Source: an uncultured Flavobacteriales bacterium
Lineage (GTDB): Bacteria > Bacteroidota > Bacteroidia > Flavobacteriales > Crocinitomicaceae
DNA: 64,000 bases
Reading direction: 5' to 3'
Assembly: GCA_946482515.1 (NCBI GenBank)
Contig: CAMLRS010000001.1
Location: 248,001 to 312,000, forward strand
This document shows, one piece after another, positions 8,523 through 17,020 of the stretch. The position numbers were made by a program, and so were the translations under genes. How positions within the stretch are numbered: the first letter of the stretch is position 1; the number at the start of each line of letters is the position of its first letter. The notes under the pieces were generated by a model, which made no database searches, was not told where the DNA came from, and saw nothing but the letters and a program-made list of their open reading frames with translations.

Positions 8523-9155
8523 ATGAACGAAGCAATTAAAGATATTTTCGAAGGCAACGATGCCTGGGTAAAAGCAACACTCGAGCGCGACCCACATTTT
8601 TTTAACGAGCTGTCCAAAGGACAAACACCGGAATACCTCTGGATCGGTTGTTCCGACAGCCGCGTACCGGCCAGCGAGATCACGAACATGCTGCCGGGGA
8701 GTATTTTCGTACAGCGCAACATCGCCAACCAGGTGATCAGCACGGATATTAACCTCCTGAGTGTGGTTTATTACGCCGTAAAATATCTGAAGGTAAAACA
8801 CATCCTCGTGGTAGGTCACTACGGCTGCGGGGGAGTTCTGGCGGCTATGTCGAACAACAAATACGGTTTCCTCGACAATTGGCTCACCAACATCAAGAAC
8901 ACGTATCATTCACACCGCAAGGAGCTGGATGCTATCGAAGACGAGCACAAGCGCGGCGATCGTCTGGTAGAGCTGAACGTGGAAGAGCAGGTGAACAACC
9001 TGAGCAAGATTTCCTTCATCCAGGAAGAATGGGAAGCCGGAAACCAGCTGGACATCCATGGATTGGTTTACAGCCTGTCGAATGGTAAACTGGTAGATTT
9101 GAAGGTTTCTCAGAATTCCAACGAGAGCATTCCCGCGATCTTTCAATTTACGTAA
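8523..9155 (+). CDS. can: Beta-class carbonic anhydrase
   Basis: 210 residues, cytoplasmic, interconverting CO2 and bicarbonate. The zinc ligands and catalytic dyad are visible: Cys and Asp-Arg in WIGCSDSRVPASEI (about residues 40-50), and His and Cys in VVGHYGCGGVLAA (about residues 98-110). The region before them (GSIFVQRNIANQV) is also typical of beta enzymes. The gene follows the SulP transporter by 10 nt, so the two are probably co-transcribed and act together to take up or retain inorganic carbon. The stop codon overlaps the box that precedes the next gene. Confidence 0.95.
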   Translation: MNEAIKDIFEGNDAWVKATLERDPHFFNELSKGQTPEYLWIGCSDSRVPASEITNMLPGSIFVQRNIANQVISTDINLLSVVYYAVKYLKVKHILVVGHYGCGGVLAAMSNNKYGFLDNWLTNIKNTYHSHRKELDAIEDEHKRGDRLVELNVEEQVNNLSKISFIQEEWEAGNQLDIHGLVYSLSNGKLVDLKVSQNSNESIPAIFQFT

Positions 9156-9164
9156 TTTCGCCGC

Positions 9165-9872
9165 ATGAGCGGCAAGCAGCAGAACGGGCATCTGGAAGTC
9201 ATCTTTGAGGAAATCAGGGATTTACTATCGGATGCCCGCAATCCTGCTCGCGCAGCCTGGAGCGAGGCCTACATGAAAGGCCATTTCCGCTACTTCGGCA
9301 TGCCCACGGAGGAACGTCGGGCTGTTCAGAAACACCTCCTCACAGCACTCAATACACTCACCGATCGCGAAGAGCGCTGGCAGCTTATCCGGAAGCTTTG
9401 GGAAGGCGAGGAACGCGAATTCCAGTACGTGGCTATCGACTGGCTCAACAGCTGGCCCAAGAAATGGCTCCATGCCTCTGACGGCGCCGAGCTGGAATAC
9501 CTCATCAGCACCAAATCCTGGTGGGACAGCGTTGATGCGATCGCCACCAATTACCTCCACAAATGGGAATTGCAGTTTCCCAAAGAAGGTCGCACGCTCT
9601 TCGAGCAATGGCGCTATTCCGGCAACATCTGGCTGCAACGTTCCTGCCTGATTTACCAGCTCAAGCGCAAAAACGCGGTCAATACTGCTTACCTGGAATC
9701 ACTGATCGCGCAGCTGCTTCCTCAAAAGGAATTTTTCATTCAGAAAGCCATTGGCTGGAGTCTGCGGCAATTGTCGAAATACGAGCCCGAGACAGTTCGT
9801 CACATCCTGGAAAACCATCCGGTAAAAGGATTGGCGTTGCGGGAAGCAAAGAAATACCTGCCGGAAGCTTAG
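9165..9872 (+). CDS. AlkD-like DNA alkylation repair protein
   Basis: 235 residues built from HEAT-like helical repeats. AlkD-type glycosylases remove bulky or cationic alkylated bases without flipping them out. Features that fit are the early RAAWSEAYMKGHFRYFGMP segment, RKLWEGEEREFQYVAIDWL, the STKSWWDSVDAIA block with paired tryptophans, and the terminal IQKAIGWSLRQLSKYEPE helix. The ATG at 9165 lies 9 nt after the carbonic anhydrase stop, directly behind TAATTTCGC, which may be a weak promoter. Assignment to the superfamily is firm; the exact lesion specificity is not. Confidence 0.88.
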   Translation: MSGKQQNGHLEVIFEEIRDLLSDARNPARAAWSEAYMKGHFRYFGMPTEERRAVQKHLLTALNTLTDREERWQLIRKLWEGEEREFQYVAIDWLNSWPKKWLHASDGAELEYLISTKSWWDSVDAIATNYLHKWELQFPKEGRTLFEQWRYSGNIWLQRSCLIYQLKRKNAVNTAYLESLIAQLLPQKEFFIQKAIGWSLRQLSKYEPETVRHILENHPVKGLALREAKKYLPEA

Positions 9873-10098
9873 AAATTCAATTTTGAGAATTTTAGTTTTT
9901 TAGATTTCGCAATATTTCGGCACCTCAATAAAATCAGGAGTTTTCGAATAGATAAAGCGGATTTTTTCTATCAATCCACCATGTCAGACCAGAATTTTGG
10001 AATTCGGTAATTCTAGAATTCGGGATATTTAGAACGCCCCTCAGTTGAAGTTTGAAAAATTAATTTCGACTATTTAAAATCAACTTCTACCATATCCC
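9873..10098. other. AT-rich convergent intergenic region
   Basis: 226 bp between a plus-strand gene end and a minus-strand gene end. It is AT-rich with several short inverted words (GGAATTC, AGAATTC) around 10000-10022, but no stem long enough to call a terminator and no open frame of interest. Confidence 0.5.
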
Positions 10099-11571
10099 TC
10101 ATCGCACCACCGTTACAAATCCCTGGTTTTCGTACACCTGCTCGTTACGCGTATCCGTATACTTCAGCGTATAGAAATACACTCCTTCAGGCACATCACC
10201 AGAGCCGCTTTTGCCATTCCAGGAAGGTAATTGATTAGATTCATAGACCGAATTCCCCCAGCGATTCACCACCCGGAATTCCAGGTTGTCGACCCACATC
10301 GGGTCAACGCTCAGGATCAGCTCGAACACATCGTTCACACCATCGCCATTGGGCGTGATGACATTCGGAATATCCAAGATAGGCAAACAATACATCGCGA
10401 TCAGAATCGAATCTTCGTTCTGGCAATTGTTGACCGGTTCGGTGATCGTTACATGGTAGTAACCCTGATCGCCCAGTGATTCGCCGACCATTATTGTTTG
10501 CGTCGTGGCTCCGGTTGGCGACCACACGTATGAGCTGCCGGGATTCTGCGCATCCAGCAGCAAGTCTTCCGTGGCCGGACAAAACTCAATAGCAGTTGCG
10601 GTAAACGGTTGCTGTGGCAACGGAATTACAACGACATCTGCCGTATCCGTATAGACATTGTTATTGAACTCAATGTTCAGGATGTATTGATTCGTTTCGT
10701 AGGCATAAAACAGCGTATCGTTCAGATCAAACGGATCACCCGAAGCGGCATCCCAGTCCACAATCACATTGCCCGCTATATCGGTCCATTTATACGACGT
10801 GATGTTGTCCGTATAATAGCTCACCGCAACAGAATCGCCCTCGCAGATCATGGTATCCTGCAAGTGAATGGAACGGTACGGGAAACAGATTTGCTGCAGG
10901 TTAGTAGAACCACCTGTTGAAGCTGTAAAACCCCACAAAACATCAGTCTGACCACCGAAAATATCATTCAGGATATCACCCTCGTAAGCCAGTCGCAGGT
11001 TGCCGTCGAAATACATCTTCAGGGAATCTTCTTCCGGATCCCAGACGATGCGCGTCGTATGGTAATTGCCGTCTTCGACATTTGCTCCTGCAGGCTCCAG
11101 CGGAACGGAAGAAACAAGTGGTGTGACAAAGTCCGAGTTGGCATACATGCCGGTATGATCGGTCGCCAGGTCGTTTTGAACAGCGCCGTTATCCCAGGTA
11201 TCGAACTCAATAGCCAGCGACGGTGTAATACCAACGTAACCGAGGCCGCCTCCTACCTGACCAATCGTAGCAGAACCGACTCCGCGCAAAACGAATGCAA
11301 AGCCATCGGCACCGTTTCCGTCATTAACGCCCAGCGTTAAGCAGAACAACGCATCGAATTTTTTGGAGAGATCGATCGGATTGAGGTCCCAAACCGCACC
11401 GGCCTGGTTGTTCGCGTCGGGTGTGAGTGTAAAACAGGTATCGACCTGCGAACAGGCTGCACTGTTCACATCCGGTACGCCAAACGAATTGCCCACGATT
11501 TCAAATTGGTTTTGGGAAAACAGGAAAGGAGAGCTGATACTAAAAAGGAGAAAGGAAAAAAGGTGTTTCAT
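10099..11571 (-). CDS. Secreted lectin-like protein with T9SS type B (CHU_C) sorting domain
   Basis: 490 residues with a signal peptide (KHLFSFLLFSISSPFLFSQ). Residues ~25-240 form an L-type (legume-like) lectin domain: CFTLTPDANNQAGAVWDLNP, DGFAFVLRG, then IAVEFD-like SLAIEFDTWDN, and a final strand near DVLWGFTASTGG. A Cys-containing bridge and an Ig/PKD-like region follow (~245-390). The last ~90 residues are the gliding-motility-associated C-terminal domain: VITPNGDGVNDVF, FRVVNRWGNSVYES, GVYFYTLKY. That domain directs export through the type IX system and surface attachment. The protein probably binds glycans outside the cell. Confidence 0.92.
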   Translation of the reverse strand: MKHLFSFLLFSISSPFLFSQNQFEIVGNSFGVPDVNSAACSQVDTCFTLTPDANNQAGAVWDLNPIDLSKKFDALFCLTLGVNDGNGADGFAFVLRGVGSATIGQVGGGLGYVGITPSLAIEFDTWDNGAVQNDLATDHTGMYANSDFVTPLVSSVPLEPAGANVEDGNYHTTRIVWDPEEDSLKMYFDGNLRLAYEGDILNDIFGGQTDVLWGFTASTGGSTNLQQICFPYRSIHLQDTMICEGDSVAVSYYTDNITSYKWTDIAGNVIVDWDAASGDPFDLNDTLFYAYETNQYILNIEFNNNVYTDTADVVVIPLPQQPFTATAIEFCPATEDLLLDAQNPGSSYVWSPTGATTQTIMVGESLGDQGYYHVTITEPVNNCQNEDSILIAMYCLPILDIPNVITPNGDGVNDVFELILSVDPMWVDNLEFRVVNRWGNSVYESNQLPSWNGKSGSGDVPEGVYFYTLKYTDTRNEQVYENQGFVTVVR

Positions 11572-11580
11572 TGATGTATA

Positions 11581-11598
11581 CTTTGACTTGTCAAACGC
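11581..11598. promoter_or_regulatory. Small palindrome upstream of the lectin-like gene
   Basis: TTTGACTTGTCAAA is a 6-bp stem around a TT loop, about 11 nt upstream of the ATG at 11571. Its size and place fit an operator, but no regulator is suggested nearby. Confidence 0.25.
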
Positions 11599-11706
11599 GG
11601 TGTTTTCTACTTAAGTTGCGTTGAAGCAAGGGACAGTTAAGGGACAATTAAAACCAGCTGTAGAAGGAATGCGCGTAGAATCAAACAAGTAGATCTTACA
11701 GGCCTG

Positions 11707-12492
11707 TTAAAACGATTCGCGCGCCAGGATAAATACGCCGATCGCCAGTACAAAGTAACCGAAAGCACGTTTGAGCTGCTCGGCCTGGACGCGTTTGGAG
11801 AAATACAGGCCGGAAAGCAATCCAACGGCTGCAATGGAGGTAAACGTCAGCAGGAATTTCCAATCGATATCCGGGCGGAACATTTCGGTGGAGAAGCCGG
11901 CAAGCGAGTTAACGGCAATGATCATGATCGATGTAGCGATCGCTGTTTTAATGGGCACTTTCATGAAAATCGACAGCGCCGGGATGATCAGAAAACCTCC
12001 GCCCGCTCCTACCATGCCGGAGATCAGTCCCACAACTGCCCCGAAGAACATCAGGATGCCCGGTCTTGGACGTTTGGCCCCGTTGCGTTCTTTCACGCCA
12101 CGAATAAGTGGAATGGAAGCGAGGATCATCAGGATCGAAAACAGGATCATGATGAAAATGTTCTTTTCAAACACCAGCATATCGCCAATGTGGATGGTAG
12201 ACGGCAAATTGGGCAGGAGCATGCGGCGCGAAATAGCCACCGTTACCACCGCCGGAATGGAAAACAACAAAGCGGTTTTCGGGTCGATCAACCGGTTTCG
12301 CACATTCTTGAAAGTACCGATCAGTGAAGCCGTACCAATGATGAACAGGGAATAAGCCGTGGCCAGCTCAGCTTTGATGTGGAAGAAATAAACCATCACC
12401 GGCAACGCCAGGATAGAGCCACCACCACCGAGGAGCCCGAGTACGAATCCCACGAAGAATGCAGCGCTATATCCGATTATTTCCAACATCAT
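11707..12492 (-). CDS. TauE/SafE family membrane permease
   Basis: 261 residues with about eight hydrophobic segments. The family exports sulfite, sulfoacetate and related organosulfur anions. Typical marks are the N-terminal Gly-rich segment GFVLGLLGGGGSILALPVMV and its internal repeat GLISGMVGAGGGFLIIPALS, the two-fold signature of this family. There are two consecutive ATG codons at the start. A TACCTTTGG box lies 18 nt upstream. The gene ends shortly before the lectin-like gene's promoter region. No sulfur metabolism gene lies beside it, so the substrate cannot be inferred from context. Confidence 0.88.
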   Translation of the reverse strand: MMLEIIGYSAAFFVGFVLGLLGGGGSILALPVMVYFFHIKAELATAYSLFIIGTASLIGTFKNVRNRLIDPKTALLFSIPAVVTVAISRRMLLPNLPSTIHIGDMLVFEKNIFIMILFSILMILASIPLIRGVKERNGAKRPRPGILMFFGAVVGLISGMVGAGGGFLIIPALSIFMKVPIKTAIATSIMIIAVNSLAGFSTEMFRPDIDWKFLLTFTSIAAVGLLSGLYFSKRVQAEQLKRAFGYFVLAIGVFILARESF

Positions 12493-12510
12493 CTGCCAAC
12501 GGCAAAAAAC

Positions 12511-12519
12511 CCAAAGGTA
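12511..12519 (-). promoter_or_regulatory. TAnnTTTG box before the TauE/SafE gene
   Basis: Minus-strand TACCTTTGG lies 18 nt before the first ATG at 12492. Confidence 0.4.
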
Positions 12520-12577
12520 ACACCGGAATGCGAAATCAGGTCGGATTTTCTACCCCACAATAGGAATCCCAACCGGC

Positions 12578-13399
12578 TCAATGCAGCACAATGTGCTCGG
12601 CCGTTACAGGAAATTCAAGAATACGGCTTGCATTGACAGCAAACGTTTCTGCATTTTCGGTAGTCTGGTAACGAACGCTCCCGTTTTGCGAACAAAGTGC
12701 AGCGATTTCCGGATGGCGCGACAAGTAATCGTCCAGTCTCTCAGCTACTAACGGTCCTTGCGACACCACTTTTATGTGTGATGGCAGCAGCGATTCGAGG
12801 ATGGTTTTCAGGATGGGATAATGTGTACAGCCCAGCAAAATGGTATCGATTTTCGGGTCCTGTTCCAGTAAGCCGATGAGGTCCTGTTGCAGGAAATAGG
12901 TGCCTCCCGGAGAGCGGAATTCGTTGTTTTCTACCAGCGGCACCCACATCGGGCAGGAACGCTGAACGACGGTGATTTCCGGCGCAAATTTCTCCAGTTC
13001 GATCACATACGAGCCCGATTTCACGGTTCCTTCCGTGGCTAGAATACCCACATGACCGGATTTCGTGAGCTCGCCCAGGATTTCTGTACTTGGTCGGATA
13101 ACGCCTAACACGCGTTTGGTTCCTTCAATTTGCGGCAGCTGTTTTTGCTGAATATTGCGCAGCGCTTTGGCCGAAGCCGTATTACAGGCCAGAATGACCA
13201 GCGAGCAGCCCTGTTCGAACAAAGACTGTACGGCTTGCCAGGTGTAATCGTAAATGACTTCGAAGGAGCGCGAACCGTAAGGCGCACGGGCATTATCGCC
13301 CAGGTAAATGTAATCGTACTGCGGCAATCGCTCCCGAATGTCTTTCAGAACTGTCAATCCGCCATAGCCGGAATCAAATACGCCAATAGGTCCTTGCAT
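12578..13399 (-). CDS. murI: Glutamate racemase
   Basis: 273 residues. It makes D-glutamate for peptidoglycan from L-glutamate by a two-cysteine, cofactor-free mechanism. Visible motifs: IGVFDSGYGGLTVLKDI at the N-terminus, the first catalytic Cys in VILACNTASAKALR, and the second in TILLGCTHYPILK. GDNARAPYG is also characteristic. The ATG lies 4 nt behind TATTTTTGT, suggesting a very short leader. Downstream on the same strand is the TauE/SafE gene with an 85-nt gap, so they are probably separate units. It is one of two cell-wall amino-acid racemases in this window. Confidence 0.96.
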   Translation of the reverse strand: MQGPIGVFDSGYGGLTVLKDIRERLPQYDYIYLGDNARAPYGSRSFEVIYDYTWQAVQSLFEQGCSLVILACNTASAKALRNIQQKQLPQIEGTKRVLGVIRPSTEILGELTKSGHVGILATEGTVKSGSYVIELEKFAPEITVVQRSCPMWVPLVENNEFRSPGGTYFLQQDLIGLLEQDPKIDTILLGCTHYPILKTILESLLPSHIKVVSQGPLVAERLDDYLSRHPEIAALCSQNGSVRYQTTENAETFAVNASRILEFPVTAEHIVLH

Positions 13400-13403
13400 G
13401 AAA

Positions 13404-13412
13404 ACAAAAATA
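13404..13412 (-). promoter_or_regulatory. Bacteroidota -7 box, 4 nt before murI
   Basis: Minus-strand TATTTTTGT matches TAnnTTTGY and ends 4 nt before the ATG at 13399. Confidence 0.5.
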
Positions 13413-13432
13413 ACGATTTCAGAGTAGTCTCC

Positions 13433-13498
13433 AGTCGGTCAGTCTCCGGTCTTCAGTCTTGTCCTGAAGTCTTGACGTCCTAAAGTCTTAATGTCTTT
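13433..13498. repeat. Degenerate GTCTTnA short-period repeat
   Basis: A run of short words of the type GTCTTCAGTCTTGTCCTGAA with a loose 8-10 nt period lies between the glycosyltransferase and murI. It overlaps the last codons of the glycosyltransferase gene, so its stop codon is part of the repeat. Similar runs occur at many other gene ends in the window. Confidence 0.6.
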
Positions 13499-14568
13499 TC
13501 GACTGCTTCGCAAACACGCATGTGATCGAACAGCTGCATCGCTCGCTGTAATGCGACTGATTCGAATCGATGCGGTTCCCGGATGAACTCTCGGATTTTT
13601 TCCGACAAGTCAGCTGAAGACAAGGGCTCGAAGAGGTAGCCGAGCTTTCCGTAATATAACAGTTCCGGCGTTCCACCTGCGTTGCTGCCAATCACCGGTG
13701 TGCCGCTGGCCATAGCTTCAATGGTCACCATGCCAAATGTTTCTGCTTTCGAAGCCATGACGAATGCATCAATGGCTTTGTAAAACACGGCTATATCTTT
13801 CCGGAAAGGACGAACGAACACGCGGTTTTCGAGCCCGTTTTTGTGGATCATGTCGAGCATGGCCTCGTGATAAGCTTCACCTTCATCGTGCGTTGGCTCG
13901 CCCAGCAACACCACGCCTGCTTCCGGAATAGCGCTGATCGCTTCCAGCAATAACAATTGTCCTTTTTGCGGATCGAAACGACCGGCCAGCCCGATGAGCA
14001 GCTGTTCCTGCGGAAGATTCAGTTCTGCACGGACTGTTTCACGGCTCATAGGTTCCATGAACGGCTGTAATTCCAATCCCGACGGAATGTGAACGATGCG
14101 TTGCTTCGGCATGTTGGTCATCGTTTCGACCTGCTGTTTCAGCCATTCCAACGGACAGCTCCAGGTATCCAATTGCCGGAAACGAAGCGTATGCAGGAAA
14201 CCGGTTTTCTTGACCCCGAGCTGCATTTCCATGAAATAGTGCAAACGGAAGGAATGTTTACCCCGGGATTTCGCCAGCGCCGTCACACTCATATCGCGTA
14301 CATCGCGGATAATGACATGCGCCACTTTCCACTCGCGGAACAAATTCGAAAGCGTTTTGGCGGCTGCGAAATCGTAATACTTGCGATGTGGTTGAATGAC
14401 CACGAAGGCTATACCATCCTGCTCGCAATAACGCTGCAATCCGCTGTCAGTCCGCCCAAAAACAACGACCTCATGACCACGATCGCGCATCCAGCGGGCA
14501 TTGCGCCATTGGTTCATTTCCAATCCGCCCCAGCTGTCGGAGCCACACACGTAAGCAATTCGCTGCAT
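13480..14568 (-). CDS. Glycosyltransferase (GT4/GT-B type)
   Basis: 362 residues with the two-domain GT-B layout. The N-terminal acceptor domain begins RIAYVCGSDSWGGLEMN and holds DRGHEVVVFGR. The C-terminal nucleotide-sugar domain contains LLIGLAGRFDPQKGQLLLLE, the KAIDAFVMASKAETFGMVTI block with the family's E(x7)E motif (AETFGMVTIE), and ASGTPVIGSNAGGTPEL. It transfers a sugar from an activated donor, probably in surface polysaccharide or lipid glycosylation; the substrate cannot be read from the sequence. The ATG lies 3 nt behind TACATTTGT. The last codons run into a short-period repeat. Confidence 0.9.
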   Translation of the reverse strand: MQRIAYVCGSDSWGGLEMNQWRNARWMRDRGHEVVVFGRTDSGLQRYCEQDGIAFVVIQPHRKYYDFAAAKTLSNLFREWKVAHVIIRDVRDMSVTALAKSRGKHSFRLHYFMEMQLGVKKTGFLHTLRFRQLDTWSCPLEWLKQQVETMTNMPKQRIVHIPSGLELQPFMEPMSRETVRAELNLPQEQLLIGLAGRFDPQKGQLLLLEAISAIPEAGVVLLGEPTHDEGEAYHEAMLDMIHKNGLENRVFVRPFRKDIAVFYKAIDAFVMASKAETFGMVTIEAMASGTPVIGSNAGGTPELLYYGKLGYLFEPLSSADLSEKIREFIREPHRFESVALQRAMQLFDHMRVCEAVEKTLRL

Positions 14569-14571
14569 GGA

Positions 14572-14580
14572 ACAAATGTA
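14572..14580 (-). promoter_or_regulatory. Bacteroidota -7 box, 3 nt before the glycosyltransferase ATG
   Basis: Minus-strand TACATTTGT matches TAnnTTTGY and ends 3 nt before the ATG at 14568. Confidence 0.5.
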
Positions 14581-14689
14581 CTGGATATTGGGATTTCAGG
14601 ATCTTATGATGATGTTTAATTCTTGATGTTGAATGGTTGAATGGTCGATTGTTCTTTATGAACTAACACAGCAGGTCGAAACATAACCT

Positions 14690-14735
14690 TCGCGTCCTTT
14701 GCGTCCCTGTCTGCCGACAGGCAGGTTTGCGGTAA
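14690..14735. repeat. GCGTCCTTTGCGTC repeat interrupted by the 20-bp palindrome
   Basis: The words CTTCGCGTCCTTTGCGTC and TTTGCGGT belong to an intergenic repeat also seen at 34519-34588 in complementary form. Between them sits the palindrome CCTGTCTGCCGACAGGCAGG (14706-14725). Confidence 0.6.
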
Positions 14736-14795
14736 AATCCTGACATCTTAAAATCTTAAGGTCTTGAAGTCCATAAGTCCTGAAATCTTAAATTT
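14736..14795. repeat. Degenerate CTTAAnGTCTTGAAGTCC repeat
   Basis: Short-period words (ATCTTAAAATCTTAAGGTC, then CTTGAAGTCCATAAGTCC) fill the space up to the promoter box of the next gene. Confidence 0.5.
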
Positions 14796-14797
14796 GC
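14789..14797 (+). promoter_or_regulatory. Bacteroidota -7 box, 3 nt before the ATG at 14801
   Basis: TAAATTTGC matches TAnnTTTGY exactly, with only AAT between it and the start codon. Confidence 0.5.
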
Positions 14798-14800
14798 AAT

Positions 14801-15139
14801 ATGAGGCAATTTTTCCGAAAACCTGTAGCCGTTGGGATCCTGATGATGATCCTGTTCGCAGCTATTTTGTTCCTGATCCCCATCAACCTGTTCGATGGTG
14901 AGATCACCTACAATATGAATGGAGCGGTCTGGACAACCAAAGCCAAGCTGAGCCTGAGCTATTTCATCGGGATCGGGGCGAGTGAACAGCAGTTACAGGA
15001 TGTAGAAAGCTTCCGTCTCACCGGCATGGGCTATTTTTTCGCCTTCCTGCTGCTGGTAGCATTGCCGACACTGATTGGCTACCGCGTCTGGATTGCCAAC
15101 CAGGCTGAAAAATACGCTTCGCGCGACAAAAAGAAATGA
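14801..15139 (+). CDS. Small two-TM membrane protein (112 aa)
   Basis: One hydrophobic segment near the N-terminus (VGILMMILFAAILFLIPI) and one near the C-terminus (YFFAFLLLVALPTLIGYRVW) bracket a loop of about 55 residues, probably periplasmic, with a strand-rich DGEITYNMNGAVW stretch. The C-terminus is basic. No family is recognised. Its stop overlaps the start of the EamA transporter by 4 nt (ATGA), so the two are translationally coupled and may work together. Confidence 0.75.
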   Translation: MRQFFRKPVAVGILMMILFAAILFLIPINLFDGEITYNMNGAVWTTKAKLSLSYFIGIGASEQQLQDVESFRLTGMGYFFAFLLLVALPTLIGYRVWIANQAEKYASRDKKK

Positions 15140-16053
15140 AAAAAGATCCCGGCAGCTGGCTGATGCTGGCACTACTGGCCTGTATCTGGGGCGGATCGTT
15201 CATCCTCATGAAGCGGGGTATGGAAACACCTTCGGGTGAACCCATCTACACCGACGCGCAGGTCGCATCTTTGCGCATGCTGATCGCCGGCTTGGCCATG
15301 TTGCCCTTCGGATTGTTCTCCCTGAAAAAGATCCGGAAACCGAAACAGGTACTCAGCTTACTGGTCGTTGGATTTTCAGGGAACTTCTTTCCCGCGTTCC
15401 TGTTTACCTACGCCGAAACCGGTCTTTCTTCCGGATTGGCCGGCATGCTCAATAGCTTTACCCCGTTTTTCACCTTGCTGCTCGGCTGGGCAGTGTTTCG
15501 TCAACCGCTGCGCTTGCAGCAATCACTGGGATTACTGGTCGCTTTCGGAGGCATTATCCTGCTCGTCAGCAGCGGATCGGGCATGGCTTCGAACGGCTCG
15601 TGGGTCCACGTTGCTGCCATCCTGCTGGCAACCCTGTTCTATGGCCTCAGCCTCAATACGATCAAACATACGCTGGCCGATTTCAGATCGTGGGAAATTA
15701 CCTCACTCGCCTTTTCGTTTGTGGCCATTCCCGCAGCTGTTATGACCTGGATCACCGGAACGCTATCCACCATCCAAACCAACCCGCACGCCTGGGAAGG
15801 AATGGGCTACATCGCCATTCTGAGCCTCGTGGGAACCTGCCTGGCACTGGTGCTCTTCAATTCCATCATTGCCCGCACATCGGCGGTATTTGCCAGCTCG
15901 GTGACCTACTTCATCCCATTCGTTGCCGTTGCTTTCGGAACGTGGCTCAACAAGGAATCCTTTCACTGGATGCAGCTCGTAGCGATGGTGATTGTGCTCG
16001 CAGGTGTGAATATTGCGAACCGACTTCCGAAGACAATATCATCCATTAATTAA
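15136..16053 (+). CDS. DMT superfamily transporter (EamA domain)
   Basis: 305 residues with about ten TM segments arranged as two EamA repeats. The first opens with WLMLALLACIWGGSFILMKR, the hallmark start of drug/metabolite transporters, and ends near LVAFGGIILLVSSG. The second includes HVAAILLATLFYGLSLNTIK and ends VAMVIVLAGVNIANRLPK. These proteins usually export metabolites or amino acids; the substrate is unknown. It overlaps the preceding two-TM gene by 4 nt. A long inverted-repeat element begins 5 nt after the stop codon. Confidence 0.88.
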   Translation: MKKDPGSWLMLALLACIWGGSFILMKRGMETPSGEPIYTDAQVASLRMLIAGLAMLPFGLFSLKKIRKPKQVLSLLVVGFSGNFFPAFLFTYAETGLSSGLAGMLNSFTPFFTLLLGWAVFRQPLRLQQSLGLLVAFGGIILLVSSGSGMASNGSWVHVAAILLATLFYGLSLNTIKHTLADFRSWEITSLAFSFVAIPAAVMTWITGTLSTIQTNPHAWEGMGYIAILSLVGTCLALVLFNSIIARTSAVFASSVTYFIPFVAVAFGTWLNKESFHWMQLVAMVIVLAGVNIANRLPKTISSIN

Positions 16054-16057
16054 ACGG

Positions 16058-16250
16058 TTCACCACAAAAGGCACAAAAGCTTTGGCTAAGCACTAGCATA
16101 GTTGAAAGCGCCCCGCCCGCCTCAGGCGGACGAGCCTACACAAAAGAGATTCTATATCCAAACAGAACTTTTGTGTAAACCCAATGTAATTGGGATGCTT
16201 AGCGATAGTACACAACTCATCAACCAGTCTTTTGTGCCTTTTGTGGAGAA
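16058..16250. repeat. Intergenic element A with 22-bp terminal inverted repeats
   Basis: The left end (16058-16079, TTCACCACAAAAGGCACAA...) and the right end (16229-16250) are inverted copies with 21 of 22 matches. Inside are a second inverted pair (CTACACAAAAG and CTTTTGTGTA), a GC-rich hairpin (CCGCCTCAGGCGG) and a CCCAATGTAATTGGG hairpin. The same architecture is found at 43457-43706. No open frame is inside. It looks like a non-autonomous or palindromic repeat family. Confidence 0.75.
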
Positions 16251-16367
16251 AAAATCAATGTTCCGTAATTCATGGTGAGTTCACCGTCAGCACCGGACGA
16301 GAAAGAAAGATCAAGTGAACTGAGCCTCCGCCAATTCTTCGTATCTTCGTTTTAAAATTCAACGATC

Positions 16368-16817
16368 ATGTTTGTAGCAGCTGAACTGGAAACCATTTTG
16401 TCGCACCTGAACCGCTTAACACCGGAAACCACTCCGAAATGGGGAAGCATGGGCGCACAACGCATGGTGGAACACCTCACAGACACGCTGCGCATCGCCA
16501 CAGGCAAAAACCCGCAATCGCTCCAGATTCCGGAAGAAAAGCTCGAGCGCATGATCGCTTTCCTCGATTCCGACAAACCAATGGCGCAAAACGTCGCCGT
16601 TTCTTTTGCCACACCTGAAATGGAGCTGCGCAACGAAGAAATGGAGCTGGCCATCGACGAATTCGTTGACGAATGGCTGTATTTTGAAGAATTATTCGAA
16701 TCTGATCCGTCGCGCACAGCCCTGCATCCTTTCTACGGCGAGCTGAACTTTGAGCAGTGGCAACGCCTGAATTCCAAGCATTATACGCATCACTTTACAC
16801 AATTCGGATTGATTTAG
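16368..16817 (+). CDS. DinB-like/DUF1569-type small protein
   Basis: 149 residues, mostly helical. The C-terminal signature HPFYGELNFEQWQRLNSKHY followed by THHFTQFG, and an N-terminal His in GAQRMVEHLTD, match the DinB-like four-helix family, in which such histidines bind a metal. Members are often of unknown function; some act in thiol-dependent reactions. It stands alone between repeat-filled spacers. A TATCTTCGT box lies 17 nt before the ATG. The family call is fair, the function open. Confidence 0.7.
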   Translation: MFVAAELETILSHLNRLTPETTPKWGSMGAQRMVEHLTDTLRIATGKNPQSLQIPEEKLERMIAFLDSDKPMAQNVAVSFATPEMELRNEEMELAIDEFVDEWLYFEELFESDPSRTALHPFYGELNFEQWQRLNSKHYTHHFTQFGLI

Positions 16818-17020
16818 TTGACGAGTTACAGAGTTGGAAGTTAGAAGTTGGTCGCATTGAAACCATTGATTGTCAACTTACTGATTAAAGGATAATTGAC
16901 CTGTTGAAACCAAAACTTCGAACCATTCAACTTCCAACTTCGAACTACAGCGTAACTCAATTAAAAATCCACCGTTAATTACTTCATACGGCCCACGGGA
17001 AAAGCACCCCTTCGTCTCCG
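16818..17020. repeat. Long imperfect hairpin made of GAGTT/AACTC words
   Basis: The left arm (GAGTTACAGAGTTGGAAGTT, from about 16823) and the right arm (AACTTCCAACTTCGAACTAC, then GTAACTC, to about 16962) are inverted relative to each other around a ~70-nt centre. The region carries no gene. The promoter box of the next gene follows. Confidence 0.5.

Noticed and set aside
16058..16250. Insertion sequence
   Set aside because: Terminal inverted repeats are clear, but there is no transposase frame and no target duplication that I can see; kept as a repeat element.
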